Below, piece by piece: positions 10,901 to 17,047 of a stretch of DNA of 17,349 bases. Every line of letters starts with the position of its first letter. Position 1 is the stretch's first letter. Source of the stretch: Chrysochromulina parva (Eukaryota > Haptophyta > Prymnesiales > Chrysochromulinaceae). The stretch is from NCBI GenBank assembly GCA_002887195.1, contig PJAB01001094.1, positions 1 through 17,349 on the forward strand, written 5' to 3'. The translations under genes and the position numbers were made by a program. The notes under the pieces were generated by a model. That model did no database searches. It had not been told where the DNA came from and saw nothing but the letters and a program-made list of their open reading frames with translations.

Positions 10901-12472
10901 AAGCCGCCGGGCCTGGCCGATGAGCAGCACGCCGAGTGGAAGCACATGTGGTCGCAGATGTCGCTGAGCGACTTGCACGGCTTCCCGCTGTGGGAGAGAG
11001 AGGTCTACCAAATGCTCCAATCCAATTTAGGATCTCTCAAGTCCATCTTCGCCGCGTACGCCGCCTCGTCGCCGGAGGGAGATTCGTCCTCGATGGACTT
11101 CGAGGAGTTGCACGACTTCGTCATCGAGACGTCGCTGCCCATCGAAGGGTACGGCTGGTTGGCCATGAAGCGCCAGTACCTCGAAGCCAACCTGCGCTCG
11201 AACGACGAGGTGCTCGAGCTGCACGAGTTCCTCGTCTTCCTCGTGCGCGTCTCCTTTTACCGCGCGAACCCTCGCTACGGGCTGCGCATCGGCGCCGCAG
11301 CTGGCGCCAAGAATGACGGCATCGGCGGCAACTTGGCGCTCTCGGCGAGCCACGCGGCCCTCAAGGGGCAGGGCCAGCGCGGGGGCCAGCGCAACCCAGC
11401 GCTGGGTCCCGTGCTGGGCCGCGAGACAGCGCGGCGCGGCAGCACGGGAGCGCAGCGCGAGCAGGATGCGAGCGCCATCGAAATGCCGCTGCCTGGCTGC
11501 CTCTTCGACATGCTCAACGGCTGCGTCATGCCGCACGCGCGGCGCGACGGCGACGTGCAGTACTTCACGGAGACGATCCTTCCCTCGAAGGATGTGCGTG
11601 AGGCGCTCCGGGAGAATGCTCACGATCTCGCCAATTGGTATGAGCTCGTCTCCCAGGGCATGGATCACCTCAACCTCAACCAGTGGATCCGCGCTCTCGA
11701 CGGCGCCCAGATGATCACGGACCTGTGCATCAAGAACTACGTCGTGCGCACCTCGCAGCCGTCGGCGCGCGCCGCGTTCATAGCCTCCGCCAAGAACCCC
11801 CAAAACGGCCTCACGCCCCACGAGCTGCCGCCGTGCGTGGCGCGCCTCGCGTGCGACAAGTACCGCGCCGTCGATGCCCTCTCGCACGGAGGCAAGGTGC
11901 GTGCGTTCATCAAGAACCTTTTTGGCGTCGCCGACGAGCAGGAGGTGCTCACGGCGGTGCCCGAGGCGCCGCCCATCAAGGGGCGCTCCTCGATGAAGGC
12001 GCTCGAGACGGCGCCGACCGAGGGGGCGTACCCAGCCCGCAAGGTCGGCGGAGCACCGACCACGCCGCCGGCCGGCGCCGCTGGCGAAGGCCCTACCGGG
12101 GCAGCTTGGAGCCATCTCGGAGCCGCCGGTGGCGCAGCCCCATCGTGGAGCCACCAGTTCAGTCACGAATTCCCCGACTTGGAGTCGGCACAGGCGGCCG
12201 CGGCTGCGGTGCTCGATGCCGAGGCGCTACTCGACGTCCTCGACCAGTCGGGCACGGGCATCATCATGATTGCCGAGCTCATTGAGGCCCTGTGTGAACA
12301 CCATCCGGTGATGGCCGAGGCGCTGCAATCGACCGCGGGTACTATTCTCTTCAATTCTCTTAACAAGCGCGGCGATGACTCGATCACGCGTGCCGAGGTG
12401 CACGAGGCGTTTGCCCAGGCCATCCTCAAGCATCCCCCGCTGCAAGACGTTGTCAGCAAAGTGGGAAGGTAG
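1951..12472 (+). CDS. Giant EF-hand-like tandem repeat protein
   Basis: The continuous frame runs to a TAG at 12470-12472. Unspliced, its first ATG is at 2030 (3480 residues). I prefer joining 1951-2038 to 2133-12472, which gives 3475 residues; an ATG at 1867 would give 3503. Numbering here uses the 1951 start. Residues 1 to about 200 are Ser/Pro/Ala/Lys-rich and disordered. Eight tandem units begin at about 202, 569, 987, 1432, 1838, 2222, 2632 and 2980. Each unit carries FPLWEKEVHD, then an EF-hand-like pair ending LLVRIAFWRANP, a helical LPGCLE...LPxAxRD...FR block, then a second pair containing SxITGDER and ECLARCAxDKY. Most loops are degenerate, keeping the hydrophobic position 8 and Glu12-Phe13 but not the acidic ligands. 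The C-terminus has a better EF-hand pair with loops at about 3400 (DQSGTGIIMIAE) and 3440 (NKRGDDSITRAE). There is no signal peptide or membrane segment, so it is probably cytosolic or cytoskeletal. The paired-motif plan recalls uncharacterised algal and protist EF-hand proteins, some flagellar; that is recollection, not proof. A calcium-responsive scaffold is inference. Confidence 0.88.
2039..2132 (+). other. Probable 94-nt intron in the giant gene
   Basis: GAG|GTGCGTGC at 2036-2046 is a strong donor of the type common in haptophyte genes. The right end has CTGAC and CTCAC branch-like words, a pyrimidine-rich stretch and CATCGCAG (AG at 2131-2132). Removing it joins frame 1 upstream with the giant frame, because 94 is not a multiple of 3. 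The joined exon 1 from the ATG at 1951 reads MPPASTSPRAKVPPLSPGK and runs into GGKSARSGSAPPARP. The composition is continuous Ser/Pro/Lys-rich across the junction. The unspliced frame instead reads through Cys/Arg-containing sequence (RANTVRAMIPACPADD) unlike its surroundings. Confidence 0.6.
2648..3748 (+). repeat. Giant protein unit 1 (divergent N-cap unit)
   Basis: About 367 residues. The opening block is LPHKGRAVDL instead of FPLWEKEVHD. The first pair keeps the order FLHYSRL, then LARDSGLDSRDFDL, then LRLEQFMQLLVQLAF, with CWVHPRHG in place of FWRANP. The second pair has lost the ITGDER box but keeps LEAQS and EALARCGEVKY, followed by VRNVIGRA. It is clearly homologous to the later units by motif order and spacing, but is one of the two most diverged. 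Confidence 0.75.
3749..5002 (+). repeat. Giant protein unit 2
   Basis: About 418 residues, starting YPLWEQQLHDVLQPVF. The first pair is interrupted by a charged insertion (about 3971-4118, rich in Lys/Arg/Glu) between the ANA loop start and LNLFEFVNFLVRVAFWRANP. Then follow LLDGFLPRARRDTSGEFR, SQITGDER and ECLARCAVDMF. The tail after the Cys motif differs from other units: MFADAMKTWVPSKDAYA replaces the usual DKYRxVK, and FLRVLLWEAS follows. Confidence 0.8.
5003..6337 (+). repeat. Giant protein unit 3
   Basis: About 445 residues, the longest unit. It begins FPLWEKGVHDVLQAHF, then IDSAADALEMELDEFHDFV. The first-pair loop insertion is the largest of the array (about 5222-5432, around 70 residues, basic). 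It continues LTLSEFLCCLVRISFLRANP, LPGCLEKMI, SDITGDERC, and a relatively acidic final loop SDDSDQATLDFDEFKECLAR, ending CAHAKY. Confidence 0.8.
6338..7555 (+). repeat. Giant protein unit 4
   Basis: About 406 residues. It has FPLWEKEVHDTLQPVF, then ITAEDAVEMTMTEFKKLV, KKANALNNNAA, an insertion at about 6554-6711, LVLYEFVELLVRIAFWRANP, LPDCLYSLL, VILPNAKRDE, SEITGDERC, and ECLARCALDKYRSVK. With unit 5 it is close to the consensus of the array. Confidence 0.8.
7556..8707 (+). repeat. Giant protein unit 5
   Basis: About 384 residues. It has FPIWEKEVHDCLQRHF, SDSAEDATEMEMAEFYDFV, an insertion at about 7775-7910, LVLYEFVGLLVRIAFQRANP, LPGCLEHML, VLPRARQDSSVVFR, SDITGDPAT, and ENLARCGVDKYRAVK. The first Cys of the CxxxC motif is replaced by Asn, and the ITGDER box has lost its Glu-Arg. 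Confidence 0.8.
8708..9937 (+). repeat. Giant protein unit 6, with an extra DxDxDG loop
   Basis: About 410 residues. It has WPTWDKEVHDILHPLF, EDSAEDAMEMSLDEFHDFV, an insertion at about 8924-9090, LVLYEWLNMLVRIAFWRANP, then a unique DKDGDGVKDQED loop at 9176-9211, LPRAKRENSAAFR, a good third EF-hand-like loop STDNDTKLGFEEW, SEITGDPST, and ECIARCAIAKY. Confidence 0.8.
9938..10981 (+). repeat. Giant protein unit 7 (compact)
   Basis: About 348 residues, the shortest unit. It has WPLWEEEVHKSLHLVF, ATARTMSLEEFHDFVVDVGL, EANKSGKGMAGPEADAELEM with only a very short insertion, HEFMSVLVRVCFWRLNP, LPLARRDDAEQFR, SDMVGDERA, and a near-canonical fourth loop DKGQDTTLDFDE followed by LLECIARCGVDKY. Confidence 0.8.
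10982..11953 (+). repeat. Giant protein unit 8 (C-cap unit)
   Basis: About 324 residues. It has FPLWEREVYQMLQSNLG, SSSMDFEELHDFV, an uninterrupted loop EANLRSNDEVLELHEF, LVFLVRVSFYRANP, then a Gly/Gln/Arg-rich disordered insertion (about 11286-11480) not seen at this place in other units, LPGCLFDML, VMPHARRDG, LNLNQWIRALDG and PCVARLACDKYRAVD. The ITGDER box is absent, as in unit 1. No further unit follows; a Pro/Ala/Gly linker leads to the C-terminal EF-hands. Confidence 0.75.
12200..12440 (+). other. C-terminal EF-hand pair of the giant protein
   Basis: Two helix-loop-helix motifs have 12-residue loops. Loop 1 starts at 12242: Asp1, Ser3, Thr5, Ile8, Glu12. Loop 2 starts at 12362: Asn1, Asp5, Ile8, Glu12, with Arg at position 3. 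The spacing of 40 residues between loops fits a calmodulin-type pair. Loop 1 should bind calcium better than loop 2. These are the only loops in the protein at standard positions without insertions. Confidence 0.75.
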
Positions 12473-12818
12473 TAGAGGCAGCAGTTGCCGTACTGCATGG
12501 TGCATGGACTCTTGGTACATTTGTTCTCAGGACGTGATCGTGTGCGTGCACCGCCCGTGCACCCCCGAACGGGAATCAGATGAATGCGGCGTGGGCGTGT
12601 GACGTCCGCGGTGAACGGTGCGACGCTGCGACCGCGGTGTCGCAACGTGCATGTAAGCGGAGATGAAAGCGATACGGAGGGACATGCTCGACCCTCCGGA
12701 CACCCCGCCGTGCCGCGCTCACACAGTCCGGACAATGTAGTCGCGCGCCCGCATGAGTTCACACAAAGTTTACACGCACCGCTGTAGACATTTCCGCAGA
12801 TGTACGCACGCTCTCCGC
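12473..12818. other. Intergenic 3' UTRs of convergent genes
   Basis: No gene is seen. The interval lies between the stop codons of the giant gene and the leftward PDZ-like gene. It holds two possible hairpins: TGCGAC/GTCGCA at 12627-12644 with a 6-nt loop, and CGGAGGG/CCCTCCG at 12675-12698 with a 10-nt loop. I see no clear polyadenylation signal. Confidence 0.5.
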
Positions 12819-13436
12819 TCAGCCAAAGATGGACCAGCCCTTCTTCTTTTCTTGCTCGACCTCATTCAGCAGCTGCTTCTGCATGCGCGTCATGCGTTCC
12901 TTCTCCTTCTCGATCTCCTTTTGGCGTGCAGAGTTGTTCTGCTTGGCTTTCTGGTCCTTGCTCTCGAAGACGAACGAGATAGTCATGCCCTGACGCACGG
13001 CGATCGATTTCTCGAGACGCATTTTGCCAATTCGGCGCGCAGACCACATCTCGTCGCCGAAGGTCGCTGAAACCATCGTGACCTCGTCACCCTCCTTAAT
13101 CTTGCCCTCCTTCTTCAGCTTCGCCGCCTCGGTACCCTCGACAATCTTGTCGATGTAGACCGCTTTGCCAAAGTCCTCCGTGAACTTGAGGCCCAGCTGG
13201 ATGCCCTGCGTCGCTGCGTTGGGCTTGCGGAAGGTGACCTTCCTGTCGCCGGGGCGTGCATCACGCAGGCTGAGCTCCTCACGCTGCTTACGGCTCTCGT
13301 CGTTGTTTCCGAACAGGTTGATCATCGAGACATCGGTGGTGCGCGCAACGTGCGTACGTGTGGGCTGGATGAGCACGGCCGGCCGGAAGCCGGCCGAGGC
13401 CGCTGCGGAGCAAAGCAGGACGAGTGATCGAAGCAT
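12819..13436 (-). CDS. Probable plastid PDZ-like domain protein
   Basis: This is 205 residues from an ATG at 13434-13436 to a TGA at 12819-12821. Residues 1-15 are a hydrophobic signal segment (MLRSLVLLCSAAASA) followed by GFRPA and a basic Ser/Thr/Arg region. This resembles the bipartite ASAF-type plastid presequence. Residues about 78-158 form a PDZ-like fold: the carboxylate-loop position is IQLGLKF, then KAVYIDKIVEG, the GKIKEGDEVT turn, the signature VSATFGDEMWSARRIG, and the final strand MTISFVFE. The ATFGDxMW signature is one I associate with a plastid PDZ-like family in algae with secondary plastids; this is from memory. Residues 160-200 are a Lys/Glu/Gln-rich coiled coil ending WSIFG. 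An adaptor role at the thylakoid or stroma is inference. An upstream in-frame GTG at 13490 would bury the signal segment, so it was rejected as the start. Confidence 0.8.
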   Translation of the reverse strand: MLRSLVLLCSAAASAGFRPAVLIQPTRTHVARTTDVSMINLFGNNDESRKQREELSLRDARPGDRKVTFRKPNAATQGIQLGLKFTEDFGKAVYIDKIVEGTEAAKLKKEGKIKEGDEVTMVSATFGDEMWSARRIGKMRLEKSIAVRQGMTISFVFESKDQKAKQNNSARQKEIEKEKERMTRMQKQLLNEVEQEKKKGWSIFG

Positions 13437-13948
13437 AGTATTTCGTTGTGCCACCAAGGCGTGAGATTGCGCAGGATATGCGAAGTTCACTCGAAGTTTG
13501 CCGTCCGGAGTCTTACGATACTGCCTTTCGTATCGAAAAACAACCCTCCCTCGACCTCACTGGGAGTTGTTTGCACTGGTGGCATCTAGGCTGACATCTA
13601 GGCTCGCGAAGCGCGTCAGCACATCACAGCTCGTTCGTGTTTGCTGATGCTGTTTCCAGATTTCACGATTCACCCGAACGCCGAAGCCGGTGACGCGGGA
13701 ATCACCGGGATCCGGGTATTGCGTATCGTATTCCGGTATCGTGCGCGGGTATTTTGCTTCAGCCGGACTCAACAATGAATACATTACACTGTGTACTTAA
13801 CACTTCCACGCGCATTGGCAACGCAGATTGCGCCCAGGGCCAGGCTCTGGCCACCAGAAATTACTCCGCGCGCTTCTGATCACTGATGCTGCTGCATCAA
13901 AAGCGTTGCTGTCGTTGCGAGTGCTGCACACTCAGAGGATCTTCACAT
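13437..13948. other. Upstream region of the PDZ-like gene; no confident gene
   Basis: The interval holds the promoter of the leftward PDZ-like gene and otherwise little. CATCTAGGCT is directly repeated at 13583-13592 and 13595-13604. A stretch at about 13705-13745 has repeated GTAT/CGTATCG words. A 75-codon ATG frame on the minus strand (13557-13784) has no recognisable feature, and I do not call it a gene. Confidence 0.4.
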
Positions 13949-14110
13949 CTACAGCCTGTATGTGAGCGCAAGACAACGGGTGGATATCCTTGGGTGGTTG
14001 AAGTACGGCGCCGCGTCGCGCAGCTGGTTCGCGGCCGCGGTGAGCAGCTTCTCCTTCTTGAGGTACTGCGCCCACCAGTCGAGCCGCAGCGCGTGAGCGC
14101 GAGGACATGC
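13949..14110 (-). pseudogene. Orphan coding-like fragment or lone exon
   Basis: The minus-strand frame between stops at 14111-14113 and 13949-13951 encodes 53 residues with protein-like composition, including LRLDWWAQYLKKEKLL and LRDAAPYFNHPRIS. It has no ATG and no neighbouring exon that I can join with confidence. Just upstream on the same strand a GAG|GTGAGC donor-like site occurs (near 14116). I do not recognise the family. It could be the last exon of a gene with introns, a remnant of a degraded gene, or chance. Confidence 0.3.
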
Positions 14111-14180
14111 TCACCTCGAAATTCCCTATAAATTTCCCGGAGCGCCTCAAACTCTTCGCCCCTCTCTTCAGCCCCTCTTT

Positions 14181-15143
14181 TCACCTGCTCCTGTAGAAGA
14201 CATGCAAAGAGGTTCCTTGAAACCAAGCATAGTCTTGCGCAACAGACCGAAGATGACTCGTTTCTCTTGCATCGAAAGTAAAGCCCCGCTCTGTTATGCG
14301 CCTGATGACATACGTCGAGCCGCGCTTGTTTACATGAGCAAGTCCGTCGCCTTCTGACCACGATAGCACCAGCCCGCGTTTGCTGCTGTTCAAAACATGA
14401 GTCAGAAAGATATCCTCGAAGGGGATAGGAATGTGTTCTGCAACCTCCAAACATAGAACCCAGTCGGCGCGCGGAAGCATCAGCGTTGGTGAAGTCAAAT
14501 CTGCATGCTGTACCAGACCTCGAGTACGCTCGGCTACCCCTGGCGCTCCGTCAAAGGCCCACACGTTCGCCTGGTCCTCTGGCATGCCTCGGTCGTCGCG
14601 TAGCCAAGCAGAGTAGCACCCGAGGCCAGCACCAAGCTCAACAACCGATGCATTGCCAAACAAGGCTGACAAAGCAATGGCCAGTGTCAATTCAATATTG
14701 TAGTGATAGCCTGCGCCTAATTGCCATGCCCCCGTTCGCGTTGGATGCGCATGGGCAGCTCCAGGCGCCGAGGGATCAGCCGAATCCGAGGTATTGCACG
14801 GAACAGGGACGCGCCCACGAATGCATGCCGGAAGGCGGTGCTGATAAGGATGGCAGAACGGCCAGCCTGCTCGTTCTCTCCACTTATGGCAACCTGACCC
14901 TTCGCGTGTGATGCACACTGGCCGCCATGCATGGCCGACTTGAGTGGATGAAGCGTGAGTGCTGGGCTCCGGCCTGTGTCGCAGGGTCAGAGCTTGTTCT
15001 CTCCAGAATTCGAGGACGTCCAACGCCCTGATCATGTCGTGCTCCACGGCTTTGAGTTCCTCCTGGATCACCTTCTCGCTGGGAGACGCACTGACTGGCA
15101 GGGAGTGCAAAGAGCAAGAAAGAAGTAACACGACACCGCCCAT
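14181..15143 (-). CDS. Secretory-pathway class I SAM-dependent methyltransferase
   Basis: This is 320 residues, from an ATG at 15141-15143 to a TGA at 14181-14183. Residues 1-20 are a signal peptide (MGGVVLLLSCSLHSLPVSAS). Residues about 70-135 are Cys-rich (five Cys) and could carry disulfides, consistent with a lumenal or secreted enzyme. The catalytic Rossmann domain starts near 139 with WQLGAGYHYNIELTLA. Motif I is VVELGAGLG at 167-175. The acidic residue after strand 2 is D198 in AFDGA, the adenine-side motif is HADLTSP at 213-219, and motif IV is CLEVAEHIP at 231-239. It is followed by LVLSWSEGDGLAHVN and a C-terminal LRSVAQDYAWFQGTSLHVFYR. The SAM-binding motifs are intact, so it is likely active. 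The substrate is unknown; glycan or small-molecule methylation in the endomembrane system is inference. The gene is divergent from the PHD-AP2 gene. Confidence 0.82.
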   Translation of the reverse strand: MGGVVLLLSCSLHSLPVSASPSEKVIQEELKAVEHDMIRALDVLEFWREQALTLRHRPEPSTHASSTQVGHAWRPVCITREGSGCHKWRERAGWPFCHPYQHRLPACIRGRVPVPCNTSDSADPSAPGAAHAHPTRTGAWQLGAGYHYNIELTLAIALSALFGNASVVELGAGLGCYSAWLRDDRGMPEDQANVWAFDGAPGVAERTRGLVQHADLTSPTLMLPRADWVLCLEVAEHIPIPFEDIFLTHVLNSSKRGLVLSWSEGDGLAHVNKRGSTYVIRRITERGFTFDARETSHLRSVAQDYAWFQGTSLHVFYRSR

Positions 15144-15227
15144 GTCACGTTTTTTGTCTGGCTTTTCGTTTCTTCTCTCAGTGCTTCTCGAGTGCGGCAG
15201 CTGCGCGGCTACAGTTCTACAGCGCGG

Positions 15228-15273
15228 CTACCGGTAAAAAGACACCGGGGCTACCGGTAAAAAGACACCGGGG
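15228..15273 (+). repeat. Perfect 23-bp tandem duplication
   Basis: Two identical adjacent 23-bp copies (15228-15250 and 15251-15273) each start CTACCGGTAAAAAGACACC and end in GGGG. A partial third copy (CTACCGGTAA) starts at 15280. Each copy carries one TACCGGTA palindrome. Confidence 0.85.
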
Positions 15274-15401
15274 AGCCGGCTACCGGTAACTCCCTCTTGT
15301 GCCTTGATAAGGGACATAATTATGCGCCTGGTTTTTTGTTGAATCGGTCAAGAAATCACCTTTACGCTTTAGAGAAACGAAGCGACGGCAAACGGCAAGC
15401 C

Positions 15402-15409
15402 TACCGGTA
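15402..15409 (+). promoter_or_regulatory. Fourth TACCGGTA palindrome
   Basis: An isolated copy of the same 8-bp palindrome, outside the tandem repeat and on the PHD-AP2 side of the interval. Its presence away from the duplication argues that the word itself, not just duplication, has been kept. It is a candidate binding site for a homodimeric factor. Confidence 0.4.
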
Positions 15410-15658
15410 CACATGTAACGGGGGGTTCGAGTTCCGGAGTTCGAGAAGCAGTTGTCGGCACCGTGAGTGAGTTCCACATGCACGTATTCCGAGTGCAAGG
15501 GCCCGCAGTCCGGGGATCTAACCCCTTCCCCCTCTCCCCTTCCGGTGTTCCGTGTGTGTCCCCGTCCTCGACTTTCTTGCCTCTCAATCGTGCCCCTCTT
15601 CGAAGCCACGCGCGAGCACAACATCGACACGTACCCATTAGTGGCGGTTCTTATTGCC

Positions 15659-17047
15659 ATGGCAGCGCCTCTGTCGGTCGGCTCGAGCATAACTGTAGAC
15701 GGCCGTGACGGAGTGCTTCAAATGGAGGTGTGTCCCAAGCTCACACGCCGTCATCTGTCTGCCATTGAGCCTGCGCGCCCTGCTGCGCCCTGCTGCGCCC
15801 CTTCCGCTGACCCTGTGCCGGCTGAAAGCGTGAAGTGTGTGTTTGGCCGCGTGCTCGTGCCGCAGACTTCGACGCAGCTGCTCATCCGGCTCGACGGTAA
15901 AGAGCAATGGATCCCTCGCAATTCGCCGCGGCTGAGCAACGTGCCGCTATTCGTCGCGGTTGCGCCGTCACGGCCGGTCGACACTTCGCAACAGGAATAT
16001 GAGGAAGATGAGTGTTTCGTGTGCGGCAACAGAGGCAAGCTAACCTGCTGTGACGTATGCCCGCGCGTGTACCACCTTCGCTGCCTGCCAGCCGCCGACA
16101 GTGCGCGCCTCCGAAGCCCTGGCGCCATGGACGAGGATTGGTGGTGCCCTCGCTGCCGGCGGCTTGCACAGCTCGCCTTTTGCATGACTCGCGAGCTCTC
16201 GCATCCGGCCGTCGGCGCGCCGGAGGCTTCCGTGCAGGAGGTCGCCGAGCGGCTGCACGCCTTCATGTCCGACCCGCAGCACGAGCAGCAGTGGGAATCG
16301 TTGCGCGAGGCCGGCCAGGCACTGATGAGCTCCATGCCGTACACGCTGCCGTGGATGCTCGGCGACGATGCCACAGTGGCGGCGAGCGTCGCTGCGGAGC
16401 AGGAGGAGATCATAGCTACCCAGGAGGCGATGATCCCGCTGCACGAGCGCGTCGCACCCGAGTGGTTCGCCAACCACTTTGCCGAGGGCGGCGCCGGTGT
16501 GCGGTATGATAAGCCGGCGGCGGCGCCCCGGGAAGACGAGATTGCGAATGAGATTGCGAGTCCTCGGGGCGCGTCGACCGCCCGTGACGACGGCACGGAG
16601 CCAGGCCTGAGCGGCTTCGCGGGCAGCGAACACAGCTCCTTCGCGCCGGTTTTCCTCGCGACTAGTGGCGCCGCCGGCGCAGTCACCAGCCCGCCGTCGG
16701 CGTCGCCTGGTGCGCCGTTGTTCCCGAGCGGATTCCAATACCGGCCGAGCTCCGCGCAATCTCAAGGCTTGTGCGCGTCTCCGGTGGCGCCGACCGAAGG
16801 CTCAAAGGCTGTCGCCGCCCCGGGCGCAGGCGCAGGTGGGGAGGACGCAGGCGGGCCGATTCGAACCTCTCGCTATCGCGGGGTGAGCCGCCGCTATGGC
16901 AAGTGGAAGGCACGCATCAAGCAAAACGGATCCGATCTCGTCATCGGAGATTTCGACGATGAGCTTGAGGCTGCGTACGCGTACGACGCCAAGGCGAGGC
17001 AACTGCTCGGAGATAAGGCTATGCTCAACTTCCCAGTGCCGCGGTAG
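15659..17047 (+). CDS. PHD-finger and AP2-domain nuclear protein
   Basis: This is 462 residues from the ATG at 15659, which sits in a strong start context (TTGCCATGG), to a TAG at 17045-17047. Residues about 5-100 contain a beta-rich segment (FGRVLVPQTSTQLLIRLDG, then QWIPRNSP) that might be a Tudor-like fold; that is inference. Residues 119-166 are a complete C4HC3 PHD finger: C119, C122, C131, C134, H139, C142, C163 and C166, with the typical LTCCDVCPRVYHLRCL core and a Trp pair before the last two Cys. Residues about 170-290 are helical and of unknown function. Residues 295-400 are Ala/Pro/Ser/Gly-rich and disordered. Residues 404-459 are one AP2 domain: YRGVSRRYGKWKARI, then GDFDDELEAAYAYDAKARQ and the closing MLNFP. 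A chromatin-reading, DNA-binding transcriptional regulator is the natural reading. The frame continues upstream to a GTG at 15467 with no ATG. Confidence 0.87.
   Translation: MAAPLSVGSSITVDGRDGVLQMEVCPKLTRRHLSAIEPARPAAPCCAPSADPVPAESVKCVFGRVLVPQTSTQLLIRLDGKEQWIPRNSPRLSNVPLFVAVAPSRPVDTSQQEYEEDECFVCGNRGKLTCCDVCPRVYHLRCLPAADSARLRSPGAMDEDWWCPRCRRLAQLAFCMTRELSHPAVGAPEASVQEVAERLHAFMSDPQHEQQWESLREAGQALMSSMPYTLPWMLGDDATVAASVAAEQEEIIATQEAMIPLHERVAPEWFANHFAEGGAGVRYDKPAAAPREDEIANEIASPRGASTARDDGTEPGLSGFAGSEHSSFAPVFLATSGAAGAVTSPPSASPGAPLFPSGFQYRPSSAQSQGLCASPVAPTEGSKAVAAPGAGAGGEDAGGPIRTSRYRGVSRRYGKWKARIKQNGSDLVIGDFDDELEAAYAYDAKARQLLGDKAMLNFPVPR

Larger units (their letters stand above)
15144..15658. promoter_or_regulatory. 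Divergent promoter region with TACCGGTA palindromes
   Basis: This interval lies between the methyltransferase ATG (15143) and the PHD-AP2 ATG (15659). It contains four copies of the perfect 8-bp palindrome TACCGGTA, at 15229-15236, 15252-15259, 15281-15288 and 15402-15409. The PHD-AP2 frame is open from 15467 but has no ATG before 15659, so 15467-15658 is most simply its 5' leader. Confidence 0.5.

Noticed and set aside
11027..12166. 379-codon minus-strand open frame, and similar ones at 3401-4594, 4778-5515, 6188-7174 and 7259-8107
   Set aside because: All are antisense shadows of the giant gene; their composition mirrors the sense codons and no motif is visible.
13557..13784. 75-codon minus-strand ATG frame
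   Set aside because: It has no hydrophobic, domain-like or repeat feature, and composition is not distinct from non-coding DNA.
15421..15437. tRNA T-arm-like GGTTCGAGTTCC
   Set aside because: The flanking bases do not form the 5-bp T stem and no acceptor or anticodon arm fits around it.
15467..15658. 64-codon N-terminal extension of the PHD-AP2 protein
   Set aside because: It has no ATG and a low-complexity Ser/Pro/Cys composition, and the ATG at 15659 has an excellent context.
16858..16875. Minus-strand GGTTCGAATC resembling a tRNA T loop
   Set aside because: It lies inside the AP2-domain coding sequence, the stem does not pair, and no cloverleaf is present.
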